Shown: positions 45,207 through 53,544, counted from the stretch's first letter. The stretch is 64,000 bases of DNA from Elusimicrobiota bacterium (GCA_023249675.1 JAHFCE010000007.1:1-64000); one strand, 5' to 3'. Program-made: numbers and translations. Notes: generated by a model not told the origin, from the letters alone.

Positions 45207-48200
45207 ATGGCTCCGTTTCGCCTGCTTGTAGCTGCCTTATTCGCCTGTCCAGGGCCAACCTGGGCGGGATCGGTAGCCGACGGCAAGGCCGTCTATGGTA
45301 CTCCGGATGTAGCCCCAGCGCAGGGCAGCGTGAACGGTCTCATTGTCCCGGCTTCCCCACTAACAAGCCTCAGCGGAGTCGGGCTTGGATCGCTCGGATC
45401 GTCTCTGGGGGCTCCCGCAGCGCCCCCAGTTCTCAGCCCCGCCGCGGCAGCGCTTCCACAATCGGAGCTTCATGCGCCGGTCGCCAAACCAACGCCCTCC
45501 CCAAATTCCGAATTGGCAGCGGCCCCGGTTCTCAGCCCCGCTGCGGCAATACCTCCGCAAACTCAGCTTCCCGCACCGGCCGCCGAACAAATACCAGATC
45601 AGGCTTCCCCTACCGCCGTACAATTCTGGACCAAATACGCTCAGAGCCCCGAAATCGGATGGGCGCTGCCCCCTAACTTCTCTATGGGCCCCATCGAAGC
45701 CGAGTATTTCGGCGAGGTCATGGCCCAAGCGGCGGAGACCGAAAAGTTCAAAGCCCTAACCGACCAGAAAGCGCGGAATCAGTACATCCGCGGTAAACTG
45801 TCCGCTTACGCCGCCGATTTGCTTCAGGAAACAGAGTCTCTGATCATTCCCCCCGGCTACGTAGGCCATGTCGAATCAAACAACCTGCCCACAGCCCAAT
45901 TGCACAGATTGAATTTTAGGCTCACGAGCCTAAATCGTATCGCGAACATCCTTCCAGGGCAAGCCTCGAAAATTCGGGAGGCCCATCTCCTGGTCCGGGG
46001 AGCCTTTTTAGAAAAAACTCAAGCAGAACATAAAAAAATAGGGCTACTAACGACGAACTGGATGACGGAGATGCAAAAGCTCTCGCAACCATCCTATGCA
46101 GACCTTGCACAAGGACCGTTCGTCGCCACCGACAAGGTCGAGAAAACCGCCGCCAACACAGCCGGTTCGCCTGTTCTCAACACGTCTCCAGCAGACCTCA
46201 GCGGACACGCCCCGTCCGGACCGTCTTTAGCGCTCCCACCTCTCAGCCCCGCGGCGGGAGTACTTCTACAATCGCAACTTCATGCGGCGTTTGGCAAGTA
46301 CGCGCACTTTACCCCTACACAATTCTGGACCAAGTACGCCCAGGGCCCCGAAATCATGCGTATACTTCCCTCCGGTTTCGTGATGGACTCCCTCGCAACA
46401 GTGCGCTTCGGCTGGGCCATGACTCAGGCGGCCGCAGAAACCAAAAAGTTCGAAGCCCTCACTGACCCCAAAGCTCGGGATCAGTACATTGTTGAGAGTT
46501 TGTCCGCTTACGCAACCCTTGCATTGCACGGAGTTGTATCGCTGCTGACTATGCCCCCCAATCACTACAGCTACGTCGCGCCGCAAAACCTCAAGGCGGA
46601 CCAACTCACGAGCCTCCACGTGAAGCTCGAAAACTTAGATTTTATCGCGCACCTTCTTCCAGAGCACGCCTCGAAGAGCAAGCAAGCTTTCCTCCTGTTC
46701 CAGGAAGCCTCGGCAAAAAAGATTCCACCAGCCATAAACTCCGTTATCCTCGTGGGCCCACCCGGAGCAGGGAAAACAACCTTCGCGGATCTTGCACAGG
46801 CATCGCTCGTCCCTGCCGCCAAGATCGCGGAAACCTCCGTCGAACATGAGGCTCCCTTATCCTGGATGAGCGCAGTTGGTGGATTCGAGCAATCGAAGCT
46901 TGATGCGCCGGCCGCCGCGCAAACATCTGATCCGGCCCATATCCTCATCCTCGCGCAATTCTGGATCCAATACGCCCGAAGCCCCGAAATCAAGCGGGTA
47001 TTGCCCCCCGGGTTCGTGATGGATTCTTTCGCAAGCGCGCACTTCGGCTATGCCATGGCTCAAACGGCCGCGAAGGCCGAAGAGTTTAAAATCCTGACTG
47101 ACCCGAAAGCCCGTGATCAGTACATCATCGATAGATTGTTAGCCCACATCAACGCCGTGATTCAAGAGGTTCAGTCAATACAGTTATTATTTAATCAGAG
47201 CCACATCGCGCCAAAAGACTTGCCTTTGGGCGCCTTGAACAGCCTTGAACACAAGCTCCACCACTTAAATTCAATCCCGTACATTCTCCCGAAACATGCT
47301 GTGCAGATTCAGCAGTCCTTTCTGCTAGTCCGGGAAATTCTCGCCCAGAAAGCCGCTGTAGAAAAGCCTGCAGCCGCCGTCAAGGCAGCTCCGCCTGACG
47401 TGGCCTATCCCCCGCAACGGCCCCGCCCCTTGGATGCCGCCGCGAAAGCCCTATTGGCCTCCAAAGCGATCTTGCGGCACTCAGAAGCTTTGCCGGGAAG
47501 GCCGGAACAGGCGACGGTCCGCTCCGGGCGCTATCTCCCCGCGCAAGCACTCATCGGTCGCATGAAAAGCCAGCTCCCCCCCTCCCGCTATCGGGAGTTC
47601 CTGCGCTATTACCACAGCCTCTTCTTCTTCGACACCAAAGAGCAGCTGCTGGAGAACCTCGCCTCGCGCGACAGTTCTCTGCGCCCCTTCCAAGGCTACG
47701 ACTTGAACGGAGAGAGGCCCCTGGACGGCTACCTGAGGGCCCGGCGGCGCCTCTTCGCCAAGCCCGCCCTCGACTTGACGGTGGCAGACCTCAGCGTCGC
47801 CCATAAAGACCTCCTGTCCAAAAAGAGCGTGCGCGCCGACCGCTTGCCGCCCGGCGTCTCCCCCGCCAATTCGGAGAACACACCGAACTCGGAGCTGGGT
47901 CGCTTGCGCGGCGACCGTTCGGTGTACGTGGATCCCGACCTCTTCCCGGCGAGCGCTCTTAATCGTGTGGACGGCCGCGGCCCCCTGAAGGACTCGCCTA
48001 AGACCTACCCGGAGTTGGTGAAAAATAATCCTCTGCTCTCCAAGATCAAAGATGGCGTCGAATACGTCAGCCTCCCCCAATGGGAGCGCTTCCAAGAGCG
48101 CCTCTCCCCGGCGACTCGGGCGCGAATTCAAACGTTGGAAGCCCGCGGTGTGAACCTCAACTCCCGCGATGGCGAGGTGGGAGAATTGCGGCGCCAAGTG

Positions 48201-49505
48201 CTGTCCGAGCTCTTGGAGCGCTGCCTCGCCGACCTTAAGAAGGGGCTCTCCGAGGCCAAGACATCCCGCGACGTGGAGCGCGCGGTCGGAGAGTTCTATT
48301 ACGAGTTCATCTCCATCCACCCTTACCAGAACGGCAACGGCCGGCTGGCCCGGCTGCTGGCCGAAAGATTTCTCGAAGAGTTCGGCCTGCCGCCGCCGAT
48401 CTGGACGCATTTGGGAGAGGATATGGCCCTGTCGCGCGAGGACTTCTTGGTCATGATGAAAGACTCGCTTGACCTCTCCGAAACTTTCCACAAGGAGCTG
48501 AACACCCTCGTCGAGGCCGGCATCGATTACAGGGCTTTGAACCGCCCCTACGCCATACTTGACGGTTTAATCCCGGAAGATTTCATGACCTGGGTGGCCG
48601 CGGCCAAGGAGCCGACTCTCTCTTGGAACGCAGCCTCCAGGGCGCAGGCGATCGCGCAATATCTCAAATGGAGGGAGTCCTTAAGCTATAAAAACGGCAG
48701 CGGCGGAATGCGGCTTGTGACCCCTCTTTTTCGCAGAACTTTCGCCGTCCTGTCCTCCTCGCCCGAGGTCTATAATTTGAAGTTGGGGCATTTCTATGAC
48801 CCCGCGAAGACCCTGTATCGCGGCATCTCCCTCACTTCGACCCTTTCGGACGCCGAGATGATCCAAGCTTTCGCCAAGCTCCATTGGGGGACGATGGGAA
48901 TGGGCTTGGATGAGAGGATCTCGCGCGCCAAAATGGATACGGTCTTCGACCAGTACAATCGGGAGCTGGCTCGCGACTTCGGTGCTTTAGGAACTCGCCT
49001 TAAGAGTCACACGAGGGGCACTGATGAGAACTATGCACGCAGTGGTTTGACCTCGTTTTCGACCTCACCTAACATCGCCAAAAAATTCAAAAATGGCTAC
49101 AACACGCCCTCAGGGCATGTGCAGAGTATCCAAGCTCGATTCGAAATCCAGACCGCCGCCAGAAAAGTGGGGAGCTACGACGTCGTGGCGGAGGGACAAC
49201 CCACTCTCGGCGAGGACGAGGTTCAGGTTCTCCTCGGCTCCGATCCGGAGTCCGTCACCACGGTCATCGTCGAGGATCTCAACAATCCCTCCCCAGGGGC
49301 AATCACCTCGGACGCTGACGTCAGGCAATTGGAGGTAACGAGGACGCGGGTGGCTGAGCGCGTAGCCTGGAACCGCGTGAGGCTGCGGGAATACGCCGGC
49401 AAGGACAATTTAATCCGCGAGACCCTCTACCAGATCAGCCCCAGCGGCCGCGCCTACGTCGTCAAGCCGCGCCTGGACGGCGGCAAGCCCTTAGAGACAA
49501 AGTAG
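45207..49505 (+). CDS. Secreted Fic domain / ADP-ribosyltransferase-like fusion protein with triplicated module, paralogue 3
   Basis: A 1432-residue exported protein: signal peptide MAPFRLLVAALFACPGPTWAG, Ala/Pro linker, then three copies of the helical module that paralogue 2 has once (beginning at about residues 136, 370 and 577, each opening with QFWxxYAxxPEI). Copy two ends in a P-loop-like stretch, VGPPGAGKTTFADLAQ (Lys523), with no matching Walker B or other NTPase part. Then the scaffold, the Fic core HPYQNGNGRLAR with His1038, and the ART-like end: Arg1205 in TLYRGISL, GLTSFSTSPNIAKKF and E1336-D-E1338. Fic core again has Asn for the acidic residue. Downstream genes are convergent. 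Confidence 0.84.
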   Translation: MAPFRLLVAALFACPGPTWAGSVADGKAVYGTPDVAPAQGSVNGLIVPASPLTSLSGVGLGSLGSSLGAPAAPPVLSPAAAALPQSELHAPVAKPTPSPNSELAAAPVLSPAAAIPPQTQLPAPAAEQIPDQASPTAVQFWTKYAQSPEIGWALPPNFSMGPIEAEYFGEVMAQAAETEKFKALTDQKARNQYIRGKLSAYAADLLQETESLIIPPGYVGHVESNNLPTAQLHRLNFRLTSLNRIANILPGQASKIREAHLLVRGAFLEKTQAEHKKIGLLTTNWMTEMQKLSQPSYADLAQGPFVATDKVEKTAANTAGSPVLNTSPADLSGHAPSGPSLALPPLSPAAGVLLQSQLHAAFGKYAHFTPTQFWTKYAQGPEIMRILPSGFVMDSLATVRFGWAMTQAAAETKKFEALTDPKARDQYIVESLSAYATLALHGVVSLLTMPPNHYSYVAPQNLKADQLTSLHVKLENLDFIAHLLPEHASKSKQAFLLFQEASAKKIPPAINSVILVGPPGAGKTTFADLAQASLVPAAKIAETSVEHEAPLSWMSAVGGFEQSKLDAPAAAQTSDPAHILILAQFWIQYARSPEIKRVLPPGFVMDSFASAHFGYAMAQTAAKAEEFKILTDPKARDQYIIDRLLAHINAVIQEVQSIQLLFNQSHIAPKDLPLGALNSLEHKLHHLNSIPYILPKHAVQIQQSFLLVREILAQKAAVEKPAAAVKAAPPDVAYPPQRPRPLDAAAKALLASKAILRHSEALPGRPEQATVRSGRYLPAQALIGRMKSQLPPSRYREFLRYYHSLFFFDTKEQLLENLASRDSSLRPFQGYDLNGERPLDGYLRARRRLFAKPALDLTVADLSVAHKDLLSKKSVRADRLPPGVSPANSENTPNSELGRLRGDRSVYVDPDLFPASALNRVDGRGPLKDSPKTYPELVKNNPLLSKIKDGVEYVSLPQWERFQERLSPATRARIQTLEARGVNLNSRDGEVGELRRQVLSELLERCLADLKKGLSEAKTSRDVERAVGEFYYEFISIHPYQNGNGRLARLLAERFLEEFGLPPPIWTHLGEDMALSREDFLVMMKDSLDLSETFHKELNTLVEAGIDYRALNRPYAILDGLIPEDFMTWVAAAKEPTLSWNAASRAQAIAQYLKWRESLSYKNGSGGMRLVTPLFRRTFAVLSSSPEVYNLKLGHFYDPAKTLYRGISLTSTLSDAEMIQAFAKLHWGTMGMGLDERISRAKMDTVFDQYNRELARDFGALGTRLKSHTRGTDENYARSGLTSFSTSPNIAKKFKNGYNTPSGHVQSIQARFEIQTAARKVGSYDVVAEGQPTLGEDEVQVLLGSDPESVTTVIVEDLNNPSPGAITSDADVRQLEVTRTRVAERVAWNRVRLREYAGKDNLIRETLYQISPSGRAYVVKPRLDGGKPLETK

Positions 49506-49526
49506 AGCGACGCTCTTTCCGGTTTT

Positions 49527-49949
49527 CTACACGAGCAGTCTCACCTTCTTGAAACTGAAATAGCGGTCGTCGGTTACGATCAGGTGGTCGGCGAGTTCAA
49601 CGCCCAGTAAGCACCCGGCGAGTTGAAGTTGCCGCGTGATTTGCCGATCCTCGACGCTCGGCCGCAAGTCCTGGGAAGGATGATTGTGCCCGACCATGAC
49701 GCTGTGCGCGTTGCTCAAGAGCGCGCCCTTGAACACCTCGCGCGGGTGGACGATGGAGGCATCGAGACTCCCCACCGAGACGAGCTCGCAGCCGATCAGC
49801 CGCCGGCGCGAGTCGAGGTCGAGCCGCCAGAAGTGCTCGCGGTCGAGGCCGCGCGCCAGCGGGCACAGAACTTTATAGGCGTCCTCAGCCGAGCGGATGA
49901 ACCGCCGCGAGGGGAGGCCCGAGCGCACGACCCTCAAGCTCGTGATCAT
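49527..49949 (-). CDS. RadC-like JAB/MPN domain protein 1
   Basis: A 140-residue stand-alone JAB domain as found in short RadC proteins of mobile elements; the helix-hairpin-helix part of chromosomal RadC is missing. The metal motif reads GHNHPSQDLRPSVED with upstream Glu in LDREHFWRLDLDS and the family block SIVHPREVFKGAL. The usual HNHPSGD is HNHPSQD here. Real biochemical function of RadC is not settled. ATG 49949 overlaps the stop of the membrane-protein gene as ATGA. Confidence 0.82.
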   Translation of the reverse strand: MITSLRVVRSGLPSRRFIRSAEDAYKVLCPLARGLDREHFWRLDLDSRRRLIGCELVSVGSLDASIVHPREVFKGALLSNAHSVMVGHNHPSQDLRPSVEDRQITRQLQLAGCLLGVELADHLIVTDDRYFSFKKVRLLV

Positions 49950-50371
49950 CGCAGCATCTCTCCAAGAAAAGCCGCGACGCGGCCGCCCATGTGCGCCGCG
50001 CGCCAGAACTGGACCGACCCGAAGACGAGCATAAGCTCGGTAGCGAACGCCGCGGCGAAGTTCGCGGCGAACGACGCGCGGCCCGCGAAGGGCCGCACGA
50101 GCCGCTCCGATAGGGCGTAAGCGGCCTCGTCGAGCGCCAGGGCCAGCCGCCAGGCGCTCGTCGCGATGAGCGCCTGGACATAGGTCAGCCACCCGAGGGA
50201 GAGCAGCCAACCCATCACGAGTTCATAGAGAACGCGGTGCATGAGGTCCCGAGAAAGGACGCGCCGCCAGCGCGCCCAGGCGACGGCGAGGAGGACCCAG
50301 ACGACGAGCCGCGCCAGCGGCCGCCAGTCCCAGTCCTGCCACGAAAAAGAGGCGGGGGTCTCCTGTTCCAC
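49946..50371 (-). CDS. Small membrane protein coupled to RadC-like 1
   Basis: A 141-residue protein with three to four hydrophobic segments (LVVWVLLAVAW, ELVMGWLLSLGWL, AAFATELMLVFG). I do not recognise a family. Its TGA overlaps the ATG of the RadC-like gene, which argues it is real. GTG 50371 is the likely start. Confidence 0.6.
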   Translation of the reverse strand: MEQETPASFSWQDWDWRPLARLVVWVLLAVAWARWRRVLSRDLMHRVLYELVMGWLLSLGWLTYVQALIATSAWRLALALDEAAYALSERLVRPFAGRASFAANFAAAFATELMLVFGSVQFWRAAHMGGRVAAFLGEMLR

Positions 50372-50456
50372 ATAATCTATACGTCTATCCCCCTCTTTTC
50401 GTTGCGCCGGAATTGGCGGTCCCTGTCGTCAAACCGGCAGGGAGGAGCGTCCGCGG

Positions 50457-50482
50457 GCCGCCCCGGGTTCTCCCGGGGCGGC
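50457..50482. terminator. Strong GC-rich hairpin after RadC-like 2
   Basis: An 11-bp perfect stem (GCCGCCCCGGG / CCCGGGGCGGC) with a TTCT loop lies 18 bases beyond the RadC-like 2 stop on the minus strand. There is no T run, so it may be a hairpin that protects the 3' end or pauses polymerase rather than a classic terminator. Confidence 0.5.
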
Positions 50483-50499
50483 GGCGCGGAAGGCCCCCC

Positions 50500-51036
50500 T
50501 CAGAGCAGGCCCCGCTCCCGGAAGCTGAAGTAGCCTTCCCCCTCGCCCAGCACGATGTGGTCGGCCAGCGGGATGCCGAGGAGTTCCCCCGCCCGCTGAA
50601 GCCGCCGCGTCGCGTCCCGGTCCTCGGACGAAGGCGACGAGTCGCCGCTCGGATGATTGTGGCAGACCACGACGGCCGCACCGTTGAGCAGGATCGCCGC
50701 CCGGAACACTTCTCTCGGATGCACGAGCGAGGCCGACAACGTGCCGACGCTCACCTCGTTGATGCCGATGACCCGTCTGCGGCTGTCCAGCACCATCAGC
50801 ACGAAATGCTCCTCGGGCACGTCGCCGAGGAACTGCCGGAGCACCTTCGCGGCCTCCGCGGCATCGGTCACCACCGCCGACCCTTCCTTCACCAGCGACC
50901 CCGTCCGGTCCAGCACGACGCGGTACAGCGGCACGCGCGATCGTTTCACCATCAAAGCCGCCGTTGACTCGTTGGCTCCAAGCGCTGTCGCCGCCTTCAC
51001 GTCCTCTCCGACATTCACGCAGGTCTTGTTTTTCAT
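50500..51036 (-). CDS. RadC-like JAB/MPN domain protein 2
   Basis: A 178-residue JAB-domain protein with the canonical motif CHNHPSGDSSPSSED, Glu in PEEHFVLMVLD, the block SLVHPREVFRAAI and a C-terminal DHIVLGEGEGYFSFRE. The first 40 residues add a short strand region (VPLYRVVLDRTGSLV) not seen in RadC-like 1. ATG 51036 is chosen because GAGAGG sits 5 bases upstream; GTG 51042 is possible. Its first codons and ribosome binding site are repeated in inverted orientation at 51270-51298. Confidence 0.82.
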   Translation of the reverse strand: MKNKTCVNVGEDVKAATALGANESTAALMVKRSRVPLYRVVLDRTGSLVKEGSAVVTDAAEAAKVLRQFLGDVPEEHFVLMVLDSRRRVIGINEVSVGTLSASLVHPREVFRAAILLNGAAVVVCHNHPSGDSSPSSEDRDATRRLQRAGELLGIPLADHIVLGEGEGYFSFRERGLL

Positions 51037-51298
51037 AACCACCTCTCGACCTGCCCGGAGGGTCGAAGACGGCCGAGGAGCGCTGAAGCGGCGAGGAATA
51101 AATGGGGGTCCCCCGAAGAACCGCCCTCGGCGCAGCCGAGCCGGCGGCCCCGGCGCGGCCGGGCTGACCGAGAAAGTGGAGCTAGCAAGGCTAGGCCATT
51201 TCTCGGTTTCCGCGAGAGGGTGACCGTTTATGCCGCAGCCGCGGCGGCGCTCACTCCTGGCCGTCTGAGCGCGAGGTGGTTATGAAAAACAAGACCGG
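51020..51298. repeat. Imperfect inverted repeat flanking a structured spacer
   Basis: The left arm (about 51020-51090) contains the RadC-like 2 ribosome binding site and first codons; the right arm (about 51245-51298) carries the same sequence reversed (GAGGTGGTTATGAAAAACAA), so an ATG with a good ribosome binding site faces right at 51282. The 51276 reading frame runs in frame into the PEBP gene. The arms look like a duplicated and inverted 5' gene end. Confidence 0.6.
51167..51207. other. 41-base stem-loop between the inverted arms
   Basis: ACCGAGAAA pairs with TTTCTCGGT, then TGG with CCA and CTAGC with GCTAG around a 3-base loop, giving a near-continuous 17-bp stem. A smaller perfect hairpin (CTCGGC-GCA-GCCGAG) lies at about 51126-51140. 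It may be an RNA element or a recombination site; I cannot tell which. Confidence 0.45.
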
Positions 51299-51413
51299 AG
51301 GATATTTAGGAGGAGCGGACGGGAAGGCGGTGCCATCGAGAATGAGACGGAGATCCCGACCGCCAAGCGGTGGAGAGCTTAGTATCCACACATCGGTCAT
51401 GGGAGGGCGCACG

Positions 51414-51959
51414 ATGAAGAAGTATAATCCAGCCGGAGAAGAGGACGACCCTGTGATGACCTTGACGAGCCCGGCCTTTGAGTTCAGCGAACAAATCCCG
51501 AAGATCCACACCGGCGATGGAGAGGACTGCTCGCCCGCGCTGCGGTGGGCGAACGCGCCGGCAGCGACCAAGAGCTTCGCGTTGATCATGGACGACCCCG
51601 ACGCGCCCGTCGGCACCTGGGTGCATTGGGTGCTCTACGATCTTCCCGCGACGCAGACGGATATGCCCCAAGGAGTGCCGAAGACCGATGATGGCCCCGG
51701 TGGTTCGAAGCACGGGGTTTGTTGGGGCGTGGACCAGTTCGAGCGCGTGGGCTACTACGGTCCGCTGCCGCCGCCCGGCAAGCCGCACCGCTACTTCTTC
51801 AAGCTCTACGCCCTCGATAAGGTCCTCGGCCTCAAGCCGCGCGCCACCAAGGCGCAGGTACTCGCTTCCTTCTCCGGACATGTGATCATGGAAGCCGGGC
51901 TGACGGGCACGTATCAGCGTGATTCCATCAGGAAAGAGTTAGGAGAAAATAGGCTATGA
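51414..51959 (+). CDS. PEBP family protein (YbhB/YbcL, Raf-kinase-inhibitor-like)
   Basis: A 181-residue phosphatidylethanolamine-binding-protein homologue: SPAFEFSEQIPKIH, SPALRWANAPAATKSFALIM, then DPDAPVGTWVHWVLYDLP (the DPDxP and HW ligand-pocket residues) and GYYGPLPPPGKPHRYFFKLYALD. No signal peptide. Bacterial members bind small anions or lipid head groups; the true role is unknown. ATG 51414 follows GGGAGGG; the frame is open upstream to 51276 through the inverted repeat, so a longer form is possible. The stop overlaps the DUF1016 gene start (ATGA). Confidence 0.85.
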   Translation: MKKYNPAGEEDDPVMTLTSPAFEFSEQIPKIHTGDGEDCSPALRWANAPAATKSFALIMDDPDAPVGTWVHWVLYDLPATQTDMPQGVPKTDDGPGGSKHGVCWGVDQFERVGYYGPLPPPGKPHRYFFKLYALDKVLGLKPRATKAQVLASFSGHVIMEAGLTGTYQRDSIRKELGENRL

Positions 51960-53047
51960 AAAAGCCTCCGCGTAAGGCCCTTGTTCCAACTGTGAATAAT
52001 TCGCCGGAGCCGGCCGGTCCCCCCATTCACAAACTTCTGGGGGATATCCGCTCCCTCATCGAGTCCGCGCGCAGCGGCGTGGCGCATGCCGTCGATAGGG
52101 GGCTCGTGACCCTTTATTGGAACGTCGGCGACAGGATTCGGCGGGAAGCCCTCGGGGGAAAGCGGGCCGACTACGGAGAAAAAATTGTGCACTCACTGAG
52201 TGCACAATTACGTCAGGAATACGGCGAGGGCTTCAGCAAACGGAATCTCTTCAATATGATCCGATTCGTCGAGGTATTTCCCGACCCGAAGATTGTGCAC
52301 GCACTGAGTGCACAATTGAGCTGGACCCATTTCCGCCTCATCATTTACATGGACGCTCCTCTCAAGCGCGATTTCTATGCTGAGATGTGCCGATTGGAGC
52401 GGTGGAGCACCCGCGCCCTCGATCGAAAAATAGACGGGATGCTCTATGAACGCACGGGCCTTTCAAAAAAACCTGCGGAGCTGGCCAAGCAGGAGTTGGC
52501 CGGCTTGCGGGAGGAAGACCGCCTGACGCCCGACCTGGTTTTTCGAGACCCTTATTTCTTGGACTTCCTTGGCCTCAAGGACACCTACAGCGAGAAAGAC
52601 CTGGAGTCCGCGATCTTGCGGGATCTGGAGCGTTTCTTGATCGAGCTGGGAGGCGATTTCGCCTTTGTCGCCAGGCAGAAAAGAATCACGCTGGACAACA
52701 CCGATTACTACATCGACTTGCTGTTTTATCACCGCGGCATGCGGCGGCTGGTCGCCATCGAACTGAAACTCGGGAAGTTCAAGGCCGCAGACCTTGGTCA
52801 GACGGAACTGTACCTTCGCTGGCTGGACAAATACGAGCGGCGGCCGCAGGAAGAGTCCCCCTTGGGGCTGATCCTGTGCGCGGAGAAATCGGCCGAGCAC
52901 GTGGAAATCCTGCAACTTGAGAAAAACGGCATTCGGGTCGCGGAGTATTTGACCCAGTTGCCGCCCCGCAAGATCCTCGAAAAGAAGCTGCACGACGCCA
53001 TCCGGCTAGCGCGCGAGCGGTTGGCTTCCCACGAAAAATCCGCGTAA
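51956..53047 (+). CDS. DUF1016/YhcG-type PD-(D/E)XK nuclease family protein
   Basis: A 363-residue protein with the two family halves: an N-terminal helical DNA-binding-like domain (YWNVGDRIRREAL, GFSKRNLFNMIRF, LSWTHFRLIIYM) and a C-terminal PD-(D/E)XK nuclease fold (YYIDLLFYHRGMRRLVAIELKLGKF, giving Asp and Glu-x-Lys). Relatives are common in mobile and defence islands; a role in DNA transactions is likely but unproven. Translation is coupled to the PEBP gene. Two near-perfect DNA palindromes lie inside the gene and encode the repeated peptide IVHxLSAQL. Confidence 0.87.
   Translation: MKKPPRKALVPTVNNSPEPAGPPIHKLLGDIRSLIESARSGVAHAVDRGLVTLYWNVGDRIRREALGGKRADYGEKIVHSLSAQLRQEYGEGFSKRNLFNMIRFVEVFPDPKIVHALSAQLSWTHFRLIIYMDAPLKRDFYAEMCRLERWSTRALDRKIDGMLYERTGLSKKPAELAKQELAGLREEDRLTPDLVFRDPYFLDFLGLKDTYSEKDLESAILRDLERFLIELGGDFAFVARQKRITLDNTDYYIDLLFYHRGMRRLVAIELKLGKFKAADLGQTELYLRWLDKYERRPQEESPLGLILCAEKSAEHVEILQLEKNGIRVAEYLTQLPPRKILEKKLHDAIRLARERLASHEKSA
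52184..52316. repeat. Pair of 25-bp palindromes inside the DUF1016 gene
   Basis: Copies at 52184-52208 and 52292-52316, 108 bp apart (36 codons), both have the arms ATTGTGCACTCA or ATTGTGCACGCA facing TGAGTGCACAAT. They differ at one base. Both are in the same frame. Each is almost a perfect palindrome about a single central base. Confidence 0.75.
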
Positions 53048-53097
53048 CTCGCAAGCGGTCAACGCTTGGAACCAAGCCACGCACTCGCAGATGGTCG

Positions 53098-53126
53098 GTG
53101 TCCAAAAAGTGTCCATCCGGTGTCCA
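53098..53126. repeat. Three phased GTGTCCA repeats at the right end of the island
   Basis: GTGTCCA occurs at 53098, 53109 and 53120, exactly 11 bp apart, so all lie on one face of the helix. The position near the tRNA-side end fits integrase arm-type or regulator binding sites. Confidence 0.6.
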
Positions 53127-53185
53127 AAGTGGCCCTCCCCCATGCTCTTGGGTACAATTCAGCAGTAACTGGAAAAGCGCGGACG

Positions 53186-53515
53186 ATGATAGCTCGAGAG
53201 GCACGAAAAAGACGGATGAGACAATCTGATCTGCCTTCTCGCCTGGAAATAGAAAAGTCCGCTAGGCTTCTCGCCGAGGTTCTACCCTCCGTTGCGGTCT
53301 ACCGGGCCTATCAAAGACAGGCCGAAAAACTGGTGGGCCTGACCGACACGTTCTCCCTCAGCCCGCTTCGGGAAGAGTCCATCACTGGATTTGAGATGCG
53401 CGACTCAATACCGGCCTCCACCTTCATGGCCGCGCACGTGCAGACCCATCTGTGGGCAACGGGAATGCCCCTTGGGGGTTCGTTCCGGCCTCCGGGAACC
53501 CTTGGGGGGCCCTGA
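53186..53515 (+). CDS. Small hypothetical protein at the island end
   Basis: A 109-residue frame starting with the basic segment MIAREARKRRMRQSDLPSRL followed by a helical stretch (ARLLAEVLPSVAVYRAYQRQ). I do not recognise it. The ATG has a weak GGAAAAG upstream. It occupies the place where an integrase gene would normally lie, but nothing in it resembles a recombinase. It could be a remnant or spurious. Confidence 0.3.
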   Translation: MIAREARKRRMRQSDLPSRLEIEKSARLLAEVLPSVAVYRAYQRQAEKLVGLTDTFSLSPLREESITGFEMRDSIPASTFMAAHVQTHLWATGMPLGGSFRPPGTLGGP

Positions 53516-53544
53516 CAGAGCCGTGGACACCGGTCAAAAATGGT

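Noticed and set aside
46738..46800. A complete zeta-toxin or AAA domain in fic-ART paralogue 3
   Set aside because: Only the Walker A segment is present; no Walker B or other conserved block follows before the next repeat.
53186..53515. Integrase gene next to tRNA-Ala
   Set aside because: The frame is only 109 residues and lacks any Arg/His-x-x-Arg/Tyr recombinase pattern.
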